The position numbers and the translations under genes are program-made. From positions 1-38,952 of the forward strand of contig JAJRWA010000077.1 of NCBI GenBank assembly GCA_024277025.1: 38,952 nt of DNA, in the 5' to 3' direction. The notes under the pieces are model-generated. The model made no database searches. It was given only the letters and a program-made list of their open reading frames with translations, and was not told the origin of the DNA. This document shows positions 16,289 to 23,827 of the stretch, in pieces. This stretch comes from Candidatus Krumholzibacteriota bacterium. Its GTDB lineage: Bacteria; Krumholzibacteriota; Krumholzibacteriia; LZORAL124-64-63. Each line of letters starts with the position of its first letter. Positions within the stretch are counted from its first letter, which is position 1.

Positions 16289-17572
16289 GTGGCATCGTGG
16301 AGCACCACCGTCTTGGAAATTGTCCTGCTATTGGTACTGCTTGGGTTGTCGGCTTCCTTCTCGGGAGCGGAGACGGCCTTTTTTTCCCTGGGACCGGCGG
16401 ACCTGGCCCGGCTCGGGCAAGGTGACAGCGCGGCGGGCCGCCGGGTAGCCGCGCTGGTATCCCGGGCCAACGATCTTCTCTCGGCCCTGTTGATCGGCAA
16501 TCTGCTGGCCAATATTGCCGCCAGTGTCGTCGTCACCAGCCTGTGCCTGGAGTGGTTCGGGGCACGGGGGGTCGTGGTCGCGGTGCCGGTCACCACGATT
16601 GGCCTGCTGCTGGTGGGCGAGATCACGCCCAAGATGCTGGCTCTCCGCTTTCGGCGCCGGGTGGCCCTGCTCAGCCAGGGACCGCTCAGCCTGTGGCTGG
16701 GCATCACCCGGCCCCTGGTGCTGATCGGCGGGGGCCTGGCGGCCTGGTTCGTCCGCCTTTTGCCGCTGAAACCCACCGACTCGGCGACCATGACCATGGC
16801 CGAGCTCCAGACCGCCTGTGATCTGGCCGTGGCCGATGGTACGCTGACCGAGACGGAAGGCCGCAGTCTGGCCCGTCTGCTCCTGCTGGAGGATTTGGCC
16901 GTGGTCGACATCATGACGCCGCGGACCGCGGTCGTTACGCTGCGCCAGGACATGTCGCTGAAGCAGGTGCTGGCCACCGCCCGCCGGGCCGGTTTCAATC
17001 GCTATCTCGTCACCGGCGCCGGGGAAGAACGGCCGGTGGGCCTCTTCCACCTGAAGGATCTCCTGGCCTTCGATCCCGTACCCGAGTACCCGCTGCGGCA
17101 AGGTCTGCGCGAGTTGCTGTTCGTGCCCGAGAGCAAGGATGTGGCGGCCCTGCTGGCGGAAATGGTGGCCGGCCGGGCCCATCTGGCCGCCGTGGTGGAT
17201 GAGCATGGCGACTACACCGGGATCGTCACCATGGCCGACTGTCTGCAGGCGTTGCTGGGGCCCGCCGCCGACGTCGGGGGCCACAGCGCGGACGTGGTGC
17301 CGCTGGGGGACGGCCGTTGGATTGTCAGTGGACGCACAGATCTGAGAGAGCTGGAGGAGGCCTGTGGTCTGCGCCTGCCGGCCAGCCGGGACTACGTAAC
17401 GGTTGCCGGCTACCTGATGACTGCTCTGGGCCGGGTCCTGGTCCCAGGCGATCGGGTGACCCTGCCGGAGGCCCGCCTGACGGTCCTTGAAATGGACGGC
17501 CACCGGGTCGAGCGCCTGAAAGTGACCCTGCTCGAGGGTGATCGTGTGGCTGGTCGCGTGAGGCCGGCATGA
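16289..17572 (+). CDS. CNNM/CBS membrane protein (CorC/HlyC family), full-length
   Basis: 427-residue membrane protein. The start is GTG 16289 with GGGGGA about eight bases upstream. The N-terminal CNNM (DUF21) domain opens with SASFSGAETAFFSL and includes GEITPKM, with about four membrane helices in residues 8-160. DIMTPR (207-212) begins the CBS pair, with VDEHGDYTGIVTMADCLQALLG ending it. A CorC_HlyC domain (WIVSGRTDLRELEEACGL, YVTVAGYLM) ends the protein. Family members are proposed magnesium/cobalt transporters or efflux regulators; the exact ion is not certain. The stop overlaps the next start as ATGA. It is the first gene of a seven-gene run. Confidence 0.88.
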   Translation: MASWSTTVLEIVLLLVLLGLSASFSGAETAFFSLGPADLARLGQGDSAAGRRVAALVSRANDLLSALLIGNLLANIAASVVVTSLCLEWFGARGVVVAVPVTTIGLLLVGEITPKMLALRFRRRVALLSQGPLSLWLGITRPLVLIGGGLAAWFVRLLPLKPTDSATMTMAELQTACDLAVADGTLTETEGRSLARLLLLEDLAVVDIMTPRTAVVTLRQDMSLKQVLATARRAGFNRYLVTGAGEERPVGLFHLKDLLAFDPVPEYPLRQGLRELLFVPESKDVAALLAEMVAGRAHLAAVVDEHGDYTGIVTMADCLQALLGPAADVGGHSADVVPLGDGRWIVSGRTDLRELEEACGLRLPASRDYVTVAGYLMTALGRVLVPGDRVTLPEARLTVLEMDGHRVERLKVTLLEGDRVAGRVRPA

Positions 17573-18564
17573 CCGACCTGCAGGTAGTCATGATCGCCCT
17601 GGGCAGTCTGGCGATGACCGGATTCTTCTCCGGTGCGGAAACCGGCTTCATGACCGTCAGCCGGGTGCGGTTGCTGCGGGGGGCCGATCCGGACGCGCCA
17701 CGTGTGCGTGCTTTGCTGGCCAGGCTGCGGAATATCGAGGATCCGATCCTGACCTGCCTGATCGGCACCAACCTGTTCAACGTCACCTTCACGGCGGTGG
17801 TCACTGCGGCGCTGACTGTCCGCTTCCAGGGGCATGGCGAGTGGCTGAGCGTTCTGGTCAGTTCGGTGATCATCATCCTGTTCGGCGAAATCGTGCCCAA
17901 GGTCATGTTCCGGGAGTTTCCGGAGCGGCTGACCCTGTGGGCCACGCCGGCGGTAAGCGCCGCGTCCCTGTTGCTGGGACCGGTGCGCTGGGCCCTGCTG
18001 GGCTACACCGGCCTTTGGCGCAAGCTGCTGCCGACGGCCGACGAGATGGGGCAACAGCTTGATCGCCGCAGTCTGGCGGCCCTGCTGCTGACCAATACGG
18101 CGCCCAACGCGGGGGACCGACGTTTCGCCGGGACCCTGGACCGCTTTCTGCGGTTGGCCGGACACTCACTGACCCGTATCATGCGTCCGCTCGATGAAGT
18201 CGTGCGGGTCGGGCCTGACACGACCGTCGCCGAGTGTTTCCAGGTGGCTTCGGAGTCGGGATTCAGCCGGTTGCCGGTCACCCGCGAGGACGGCCGCCAA
18301 CTGCAGGCGTACATCCTGGTTCGGGATCTGATCTTTCTGTCCCGCGAAGAGCACGATAGTTTTGTCCCGCGCCGGCTTTGGCGCACATTCTTGCTGGTGG
18401 ACGAACGCATGTCGCCGTACGAACTTTTCGAGGAGCTGCGCAGCCAGGGCCGGCAGGTGGCGGTCATCGTCGATGTTGCCGGGAACCCGCTGGGCCTGGT
18501 GACCCTTGAAGACCTGATCGAAACCGTCATGGGCTCGGTCCGCGACGAGTTTGACAAAAACTGA
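17569..18564 (+). CDS. CNNM/CBS membrane protein, short form without CorC_HlyC domain
   Basis: 331-residue paralogue of the preceding gene. The start ATG 17569 overlaps the upstream stop by four bases. The CNNM domain begins TGFFSGAETGFM and contains LFGEIVPKVMF; several membrane helices lie in residues 5-150. The CBS pair runs from IMRPLDEVVRV to VAVIVDVAGNPLGLVTLEDLIETVMGSV. The protein then ends in RDEFDKN, so the C-terminal CorC_HlyC domain of its neighbour is absent. Tandem, overlapping copies of long and short forms suggest a hetero-oligomer in the inner membrane; this is inference. Confidence 0.85.
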   Translation: MTDLQVVMIALGSLAMTGFFSGAETGFMTVSRVRLLRGADPDAPRVRALLARLRNIEDPILTCLIGTNLFNVTFTAVVTAALTVRFQGHGEWLSVLVSSVIIILFGEIVPKVMFREFPERLTLWATPAVSAASLLLGPVRWALLGYTGLWRKLLPTADEMGQQLDRRSLAALLLTNTAPNAGDRRFAGTLDRFLRLAGHSLTRIMRPLDEVVRVGPDTTVAECFQVASESGFSRLPVTREDGRQLQAYILVRDLIFLSREEHDSFVPRRLWRTFLLVDERMSPYELFEELRSQGRQVAVIVDVAGNPLGLVTLEDLIETVMGSVRDEFDKN

Positions 18565-18613
18565 CTGCAGGGGCGGGTCGTGAGGGGCCCGCAAACCTGA
18601 GCGAGGAGGAACC

Positions 18614-19012
18614 ATGAGCAACCAGGAAATGTCCAAACACGATCATGTGCTGGCCGGTCTGATGTTCAGCCTGCAGGCGGCGGCCATGCAGCAACTGGGC
18701 AAGGTGCAGGATCCGGCCACGGGAGAGGTGGCGGTCCAACTGGATCAGGCCCGGGCCACCATCGATGTGCTGGAGATGTTGAAAGCCAAGTGCCGCACCG
18801 ATACGCCGGATGATCTGCTCAGGGCTCTGGACGGGGCCGTGATGGATCTCCAACTGAACTATATGGACGAGGTCAAGAAAAGCCGCAAAGCGGCGGCCGA
18901 GGCCCCGGCCGAAGTTGGGACCGAGGCCGGCGAGACCGACGGCGAGACCGACGGTGAGACCGACGGTGAGACCGGCACCGAAGCCGCTGGCGAGGCCGGT
19001 AACGAAGCTTGA
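18614..19012 (+). CDS. DUF1844 protein with acidic Gly-Glu-Thr-Asp repeat tail
   Basis: 132-residue protein, start ATG 18614 with GAGGAGG just upstream. Residues 8-90 match DUF1844: LMFSLQAAAMQQLGKVQDP, then VQLDQARATIDVLEMLKAKCR, then LLRALDGAVMDLQLNYMDEVKK. The function of DUF1844 is unknown; it is common in delta-proteobacteria-like and planctomycete genomes. The tail is low-complexity and acidic, with four GETD/GETG repeats encoded by a 12-bp tandem repeat at 18929-18976. No signal peptide is seen, so it is likely cytoplasmic. The stop overlaps the next start (TTGA). Confidence 0.83.
   Translation: MSNQEMSKHDHVLAGLMFSLQAAAMQQLGKVQDPATGEVAVQLDQARATIDVLEMLKAKCRTDTPDDLLRALDGAVMDLQLNYMDEVKKSRKAAAEAPAEVGTEAGETDGETDGETDGETGTEAAGEAGNEA
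18929..18976 (+). repeat. Four copies of a 12-bp tandem repeat
   Basis: GGCGAGACCGAC twice, then GGTGAGACCGAC, then GGTGAGACCGGC, in frame, coding Gly-Glu-Thr-Asp units. The repeat could vary in copy number without a frameshift. Confidence 0.9.
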
Positions 19013-20604
19013 AGCCAATCCCGCGGCAGATGTTGGAGCTCGCCCTGGTGACGGCCCTGTTGGTCGCCGGGCCCGCCCTGGGACAGGACCGGCCGCCGCC
19101 GGTGCGCGACCCGGTGGGGACGGATCCGTCCCTGCACCAGGATTCGGTACGCCTGACCCGGCTGACTTCGGCGGTCATGCCGCCCGACGGTCTGCTGGCT
19201 GTCGGACTGCGCGGGCAGCAGTACAGCACGGTGTTGATCCTCAACGAGTTTCTCAACCGGATTGACCAGGCCGACTACAGCCTGAGCCTCGAAGCCGGCC
19301 TGCTGCCCTGGCTGCACGGATGGATCGAAGTCCCCTGGCGCACCTGGTCCGGCGGCCAGGACTGGGTGCCGCCCACGGGCTCCGGCCTGGGCGATGGCAG
19401 CTGGCAGTTGGTGATGGGCCATGGTGTCGGTGGTCGGACTCTGCATCTGGCCCTGGTTGGTGGCGGTAACCTGCCCATCGGTGACCAGGCCAGCGGCCTG
19501 GCCGAGGGCGTGTTCTCACCCCAGGTGGCGGCAGCGATGACCCTGGTGTTCTGGCGCGAAAGTGCCGTGCCGGAAATGCGCCTGCACCTGAATCTGGGCC
19601 GCACCTGGAACCGGGCCGAAGAGACCGGCTATGGCACCGGCACCGCGTTGCTGAACCCGTGGCCGCCCCGTTACCAGTCAGCGGCGGCCGCCGGCGGTTC
19701 CGAACGCAATGACACGACAGACCTGGGTGTGGGCCTCGAATTCCGGGCCGGCAGCAGCAGCCTGTGGGTTGAGTATAGCCAACAGGTATTTCGCCACAAC
19801 CAGACAGTCAGCCGCAGCGAGCAGATGCGCATGCTGGGCGCCGGGTTGCGCTGGGGGCTGGTCGAGGGCTGGGCCGTGCACGGCAACTACCTGGTCAGCC
19901 TGGCCGATGACGATGAGAGCACGCCCTGGTGGCCCGGCTATCCGGACATGATCATGAGCGTCGGGGTTTCCCGCCAGTTCGGTTTTGGCGGGGCTGACCA
20001 GGATCATGACGGCGTCCGGGATCGACTGGACCGTTGCCCCCGGCAAGCCGAGGATATCGACGGCTACCAGGACGGCGACGGCTGTCCCGATCTGGACAAC
20101 GATCAGGACGGTGTGCCGGACAGCGTTGACGCGGCCCCGAATGAGCCCGAAGACTACGATGGTTTCGAGGACGGCGACGGCGTGCCGGACTACGACAATG
20201 ACCAGGACGGGATCCCGGACCGGGACGATCTGTGTCCCGACGAAGCGGAGGACTTCGACGGCCACGCCGACGACGATGGCTGTCCCGACGACTTCGTTGA
20301 CCGGGACGGCGATGGCGTGGAGGACAGTCGGGATGCCTGTCCGGACGAGGCCGAGGACCAGGACGGGTTCGAGGACGACGACGGTTGCCCCGAATACGAC
20401 AACGATCTGGACGGCATACCGGACGACCGCGACAAGTGCCCGAACGAGGCCGAAGACTACAACGGCACTGATGATGACGACGGCTGTCCGGATGATGCGC
20501 AGACCAGAGCCTTGATCCGCTTGCCGGTTGACCGGACTCGTGTGGCTGCCTTATCTTGCCGCCTTGCACGCAATGGACTCCATGACCGCCCGAAGGGGGC
20601 CTGA
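19009..20604 (+). CDS. Outer-membrane beta-barrel protein with thrombospondin type-3 calcium repeats
   Basis: 531-residue exported protein. The start chosen is TTG 19009 (4-nt overlap with the upstream gene), giving MKPIPRQ as a basic n-region; ATG 19030 is an alternative. The signal peptide ends near ALGQ. Residues about 50-325 look like amphipathic beta strands with aromatic ends (SLSLEAGLLPWLHGWIEVPW), so a barrel is likely. Residues 330-495 are a run of TSP3 repeats such as DQDHDGVRDRLDRCP and DNDQDGIPDRDDLCP, which bind calcium. Relatives often continue into an OmpA peptidoglycan-binding domain; here that is missing and the last ~35 residues (ALIRLPVDRTRV...) are not repeat-like. The stop overlaps the sigma-factor start (TGATG). 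Confidence 0.75.
   Translation: MKPIPRQMLELALVTALLVAGPALGQDRPPPVRDPVGTDPSLHQDSVRLTRLTSAVMPPDGLLAVGLRGQQYSTVLILNEFLNRIDQADYSLSLEAGLLPWLHGWIEVPWRTWSGGQDWVPPTGSGLGDGSWQLVMGHGVGGRTLHLALVGGGNLPIGDQASGLAEGVFSPQVAAAMTLVFWRESAVPEMRLHLNLGRTWNRAEETGYGTGTALLNPWPPRYQSAAAAGGSERNDTTDLGVGLEFRAGSSSLWVEYSQQVFRHNQTVSRSEQMRMLGAGLRWGLVEGWAVHGNYLVSLADDDESTPWWPGYPDMIMSVGVSRQFGFGGADQDHDGVRDRLDRCPRQAEDIDGYQDGDGCPDLDNDQDGVPDSVDAAPNEPEDYDGFEDGDGVPDYDNDQDGIPDRDDLCPDEAEDFDGHADDDGCPDDFVDRDGDGVEDSRDACPDEAEDQDGFEDDDGCPEYDNDLDGIPDDRDKCPNEAEDYNGTDDDDGCPDDAQTRALIRLPVDRTRVAALSCRLARNGLHDRPKGA
19996..20499 (+). repeat. Thrombospondin type-3 repeat region
   Basis: The stretch encodes five to six aspartate-rich units of the form DxDxDGxxDxxDxCP with EAEDxDGxxDxDGCP linkers. 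The repetition is protein-driven; codons vary between units. Confidence 0.8.
20528..20557 (+). promoter_or_regulatory. Possible promoter for the ECF sigma gene inside the upstream gene's tail
   Basis: TTGACC (20528-20533), 18-bp spacer, TATCTT (20552-20557), about 47 nt before the sigma-factor ATG. It lies in the non-repeat tail of the TSP3 gene. The -35 is good and the -10 fair. Confidence 0.4.
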
Positions 20605-21185
20605 TGTTCGATCGGCAGCAGGATCTGAAAACCATTCGCCGCTGCAAACGCGGCGAAGAGGCCGCCTTCGCGGAGATCCTGGACCGTTATCGCGGTGCCA
20701 TCTACAACCTGTGCTACCGCATGACCCGCAACGCCGAGGACGCGCGGGATCTGGGCCAGGAAGTCTTCATCAAGGTCTTCTCGCTGCTGGACCGGTTTGA
20801 CGAAAACTACGCCTTCAGCAGTTGGCTGTTCCGGATCGCGACCAACCACTGCATCGACCATCTGCGGCGCAATCGGCTGCGGTTTCTCTCGCTGGAAGGG
20901 TCGGTGGGCCAGGATGGCGAGGAATACGAACTGCAGTTGCCGGATGCCGGACCCGGTCCGGACGCGGTTCTGCAGCGCAAGCAGGTGCTCGAGCGGCTGG
21001 GCGAGGTCATCAATGAGCTGCCGCCGCACTACAAGGCCATCACCCTGCTGCGACATGACCAGCAACTGAGCTACGAGGAGATCGCCGAGATCCTGTCGCT
21101 GCCCCTGGGCACGGTCAAGGCCCGTATCCACCGGGCCCGGCGTCAGATCCAGCAACTGCTGGCCGTTCGTTCCTACGACATATGA
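20604..21185 (+). CDS. ECF-type RNA polymerase sigma factor
   Basis: 193-residue sigma-70 family factor. The start is ATG 20604, within the upstream stop. Region 2 spans about residues 20-90: AAFAEILDRYRGAIYNLCYRM, AEDARDLGQEVFIKVF, and SSWLFRIATNHCIDHLRR. Region 4 spans about 130-185: INELPPHYKAITLLRHDQQLSYEEIAEILSLPLGTVKARIHRARRQI, an intact helix-turn-helix. Regions 1 and 3 are absent, as in the extracytoplasmic-function group. The next gene encodes a zinc-finger anti-sigma protein, so activity is probably held in check until an envelope signal arrives. A candidate target promoter lies at 21221-21245. Confidence 0.93.
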   Translation: MFDRQQDLKTIRRCKRGEEAAFAEILDRYRGAIYNLCYRMTRNAEDARDLGQEVFIKVFSLLDRFDENYAFSSWLFRIATNHCIDHLRRNRLRFLSLEGSVGQDGEEYELQLPDAGPGPDAVLQRKQVLERLGEVINELPPHYKAITLLRHDQQLSYEEIAEILSLPLGTVKARIHRARRQIQQLLAVRSYDI

Positions 21186-21220
21186 GGGAGCCGGAGGGAT
21201 GGGAAAACCGGAAAATTTGT

Positions 21221-21245
21221 GCAACAAAGACCCCGAAGGGCCGTA
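21221..21245 (+). promoter_or_regulatory. Candidate ECF-type promoter upstream of the anti-sigma gene
   Basis: GCAAC (21221-21225), a 16-bp spacer, and CGTA (21242-21245). AAC in the -35 and CGT in the -10 with 16-17 bp spacing is the common ECF pattern. It stands in the 228-nt gap between the sigma gene and the anti-sigma gene. The match is short, so it could be chance. Confidence 0.35.
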
Positions 21246-21303
21246 ACCCCCAGGCAGGCGGGTGATCGAGTCACTGTCGGGGGATAAGACACCTGCCCAC
21301 TAA

Positions 21304-21347
21304 GGGGGCGAGACGAATCCGGGTTCCGGCCCGCTTCGTTTCCCCCC
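21304..21347 (+). other. Hairpin in the sigma/anti-sigma gap
   Basis: GGGGGCGAGACGAA (21304-21317) can pair with TTCGTTTCCCCCC (21335-21347), with one bulge and one G-U pair. No U-tract follows. It may damp readthrough from the sigma gene or shape the anti-sigma leader. Confidence 0.4.
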
Positions 21348-21413
21348 ATTACAGATTTCGCCTGTTTTCCACCGGTGGGCCGTCGGGGCCCGGGGTTGGG
21401 GAAGGAGCCGACA

Positions 21414-21938
21414 ATGAACGGCAAGCAACAGGATCCTGGACAGGAGCGGACAAGGCCGTTGGCTTGTCCCGACTGTCGCGAAGGCCTGCAGGAATACCTG
21501 GACGGGACGCTGGACAAGAAGCTGTCTCTCCGGTTTTTTCTGCACCTGCGGGATTGCGGTAGCTGTCAGCATGAATACGAACAGCTGCAAGGCCTGTTCG
21601 AGTTACTGGAGAATCTGCCCCGTCACGAGGCGCCGGCCGACTTTGATGAGGCGATCCTGGCCTCGGTGCCCTATGCTGCCTACCGGGCCATGGAGCCGTT
21701 GCGCCGTGAACGGGTTCCGGTCTATCTGGAAGAGCACTTTCTGCCCCGCCTTGTGCGTTCGCCGATCACGCGCTTGACCGGGCTGGCCGTGGCGGCTGTC
21801 GGGGTGGGAGCTGCGCTGGTTTCCGCCGGGCCGGACTGGCTGCCTGTCGTGGCGGTGGTGGGTGTCGTGCCCGAGTTGTTGGTGCGTTTGCAGGGCCTGG
21901 GGCGCCGGGTCATTGCTCCGGGAAGGGCAGAAGGCTGA
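21414..21938 (+). CDS. Membrane anti-sigma factor with zinc-finger (zf-HC2) domain
   Basis: 174-residue protein. The start is ATG 21414 with GAAGGAG upstream; an in-frame GTG at 21375 is rejected for lack of a site. The N-terminal zinc site is Cys18-x2-Cys21 and His44-x3-Cys48-x2-Cys51 (HLRDCGSC), as in ZAS-type anti-sigma factors. A middle helix region (HEAPADFDEAILASV) follows, then membrane segments near residues 122-140 and 145-162 (LTGLAVAAVGVGAALVSAG, LPVVAVVGVVPELLV). It most likely binds the ECF sigma factor of the preceding gene at the inner membrane. Five bases separate it from the next gene, so the two are co-transcribed. Confidence 0.85.
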   Translation: MNGKQQDPGQERTRPLACPDCREGLQEYLDGTLDKKLSLRFFLHLRDCGSCQHEYEQLQGLFELLENLPRHEAPADFDEAILASVPYAAYRAMEPLRRERVPVYLEEHFLPRLVRSPITRLTGLAVAAVGVGAALVSAGPDWLPVVAVVGVVPELLVRLQGLGRRVIAPGRAEG

Positions 21939-21943
21939 CCAGG

Positions 21944-23440
21944 ATGGCCAAAATGTGCGAGGCAGGTGCTGAGCGTAACGGCGACTCCGGCCGGAGGCGT
22001 ATTTCGGCGCTCGCACATGCGGTACGCGGGAACCTGGGTTTCGATTTCGTCTGGTTGCTAGCCTTGAGCCTGCTGGCTCAGGGCTTTTTGCTGGGCCTGG
22101 CACAGGCTCAGATCGTGGAAGACCCTCCGTCCCCGCCGAACACACCCGAGGCGCCGGTGGCCGAACGGCCCGGAGTCGAGGTGTCGGCCAGTCTGACGAC
22201 CAATCGCGATTCACTGATGGCGGAAATCCGCGTCTATTCCGAGATGATCCGGGGGCTCAGGGATTCCCTGGCCAGCGACGGGCCGAATCTGCGGCTGTCG
22301 GGAGCCCAGCGGGAAAAGCTTGAGGGCAGTATCCAGGATATTACCCAGGTGATCGAACGGATCAGCTCCGAGCTGTCGCGCATGGAGTTCGAGATCAAGG
22401 ACAATCGTATTTCCCTGGTCAACGAGTCCGGCGAAGGCATCATCATCAATGTGCCGGAGGACCTGGACGAACAGGTCAGTCAGGGGATCGAGGCTCTTAC
22501 CAAGATCATTCTCAGTGAACTGCCGGACTCGGTTGATTTCGATCAGGGACGGAACTGGGATTGGACCCGGTTCCGGCCGGAACCGCCGCCGCCGTCCCGC
22601 CGGGTGATCAACGGCAATATCGTCAAAGTCTGGGACGATGTGGACATCTCGGCCACGGAAGATGTCCGCGGCAACGTCGTGGTGATTTTCGGCGACGCCG
22701 AGGTGGCCGGGCGTGTGGACGGCGATGTGGTGGCCGTGTTGGGCAACGTGACCTTGCTGGATTCGGCCGAAGTCACCGGCAGCGTGGTGACAGTAGGCGG
22801 TTTTCTCGAGCAGGAACAGGGGGCCCAGGTTGACGACGTGGTGGTCCTGGACCCGCTGCGAGTCGACAACGGCGGCGGCTGGCTGGATATATTCAGCCAC
22901 GACGGCCTGTCCTTCCTGATTTGCCAGGGTGTTTTCCTGTTGACGGTCTTGATGGCTGCGATTGCGGTTGCGGTCACGCCGCGGCGCCGATTCGAGAGTA
23001 TCATCGGTCATCTGAAACAGAATGTCGGGGCCAGTCTGGGCCTGGGCGTGGTGACGGCCCTGGGGGGCCACCTGCTGGTGGCGGTCCTGATGGCGGTATT
23101 GGTGCTCACGGTGATCGGCGTACCGTTGGCACTGCTGGTGGGGTTGGGCTTGCTGGTGGCTGTGGTGGTCTCGGTCGCCGTTTGCAGCGCCGTGGTCGGC
23201 GAACGTCTGTGCGCTCTTTTTAGCGATCAATGTCATTCGCCGTGGCTGGTCATGGTCGTGGGGATGGCGGCGCTGCACACCGTGAGTTTCCTGGGGTCCT
23301 TGCTGGGGATGGTCAGCGGGGCCGATTCGGCAGCGGCGGCGCTGGTGGCCCTGGGGGTCATGATCAAGGCCGGGGCCTACCTGCTGGGACTGGGGGCGCT
23401 GGTGTTGTCCAGAGCCGGGAGCCGGTTGCCCGCCAGTTGA
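21944..23440 (+). CDS. Bactofilin-like polymer domain plus multi-span membrane domain
   Basis: 498-residue membrane protein, start ATG 21944 (ATG 21953 is possible). A hydrophobic segment near residues 34-56 may be a signal or anchor. Residues ~65-155 are rich in charged heptad-like text (SELSRMEFEIKDNRI) and may be coiled coil. Residues ~215-305 carry short beta repeats such as VRGNVVVIFGDAEVAGRVDGDVVAVLGNVTL and GSVVTVGG, the right-handed helix pattern of bactofilins. About four membrane helices follow in 320-495. This architecture is seen in proteins near ECF/anti-sigma pairs in FCB-type genomes. It may be the effector or sensor of the locus; the function is unproven. A terminator follows. 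Confidence 0.72.
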   Translation: MAKMCEAGAERNGDSGRRRISALAHAVRGNLGFDFVWLLALSLLAQGFLLGLAQAQIVEDPPSPPNTPEAPVAERPGVEVSASLTTNRDSLMAEIRVYSEMIRGLRDSLASDGPNLRLSGAQREKLEGSIQDITQVIERISSELSRMEFEIKDNRISLVNESGEGIIINVPEDLDEQVSQGIEALTKIILSELPDSVDFDQGRNWDWTRFRPEPPPPSRRVINGNIVKVWDDVDISATEDVRGNVVVIFGDAEVAGRVDGDVVAVLGNVTLLDSAEVTGSVVTVGGFLEQEQGAQVDDVVVLDPLRVDNGGGWLDIFSHDGLSFLICQGVFLLTVLMAAIAVAVTPRRRFESIIGHLKQNVGASLGLGVVTALGGHLLVAVLMAVLVLTVIGVPLALLVGLGLLVAVVVSVAVCSAVVGERLCALFSDQCHSPWLVMVVGMAALHTVSFLGSLLGMVSGADSAAAALVALGVMIKAGAYLLGLGALVLSRAGSRLPAS

Positions 23441-23472
23441 TCGTTGGCCGGCATCGAACAGGAAGCCGCAGG

Positions 23473-23497
23473 GCCCCCTCTGGACAGGGGGCTGTTT
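23473..23497 (+). terminator. Intrinsic terminator after the bactofilin-like gene
   Basis: GCCCCCT (23473-23479) pairs with AGGGGGC (23486-23492), loop CTGGAC, followed by TGTTTTGTTATT. It ends the seven-gene run. Confidence 0.7.
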
Positions 23498-23679
23498 TGT
23501 TATTATCCTCATATATAAGCGCAAAAACCCCCACAAATTGGGGGAAATTACCCAAAACGTTCAAAAATGGGCGATATCTTGGCCACCGGCCAGGGTGACT
23601 GCAGCAGTGAAACGAGATAATCAACATCGGCTGGACACAGTAACCAGAGCGTAGGCAACATGTTGTGAGGGAGGAAGGG

Positions 23680-23717
23680 AATCCTCGCCAGTGAGGCGTC
23701 ACTGGGTGGGGATTTTT
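23680..23717 (+). terminator. Terminator- or attenuator-like hairpin in the leader region
   Basis: A perfect core CCAGTGA/TCACTGG (23688-23694, 23699-23705) with a GGCG loop, extended by AATCC/GGATT beyond an internal loop, then a T-run at 23713-23717. It lies about 110 nt before the HEMGH protease start. Confidence 0.5.
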
Positions 23718-23827
23718 GCGGTTTTGGTACAATATCTGCGGTATCAGATCCAGGAAGCGCAAGTGTTACTGGTACGGGACCAGGCTTCCCCAAGAGGGTT
23801 CAGGATGGCAGAAAAGGGACGGTAACG

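Larger units (their letters stand above)
23441..23827. other. 387-nt intergenic region with structured RNA-like elements
   Basis: It contains a terminator (23473-23497), a CCCCC/GGGGG inverted repeat at 23528-23544 that would form a terminator on the minus strand (TTTTT follows there), a GATAAT box at 23616-23621, a 10-bp palindrome CAACATGTTG near 23657-23666, and a terminator-like hairpin at 23680-23717. A TACAAT box at 23728-23733 lies about 95 nt before the next start. No convincing ORF is present. I do not recognise a known riboswitch class. Confidence 0.5.

Noticed and set aside
19996..20499. Periodic region as a possible CRISPR or satellite array
   Set aside because: The period is set by the thrombospondin-3 protein repeats; units differ in bases and length and have no spacer structure.
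23560..23720. Cobalamin or cyclic-di-GMP riboswitch before the HEMGH protease
   Set aside because: I looked for the B12-box and GEMM core on both strands and found neither; only generic hairpins remain.
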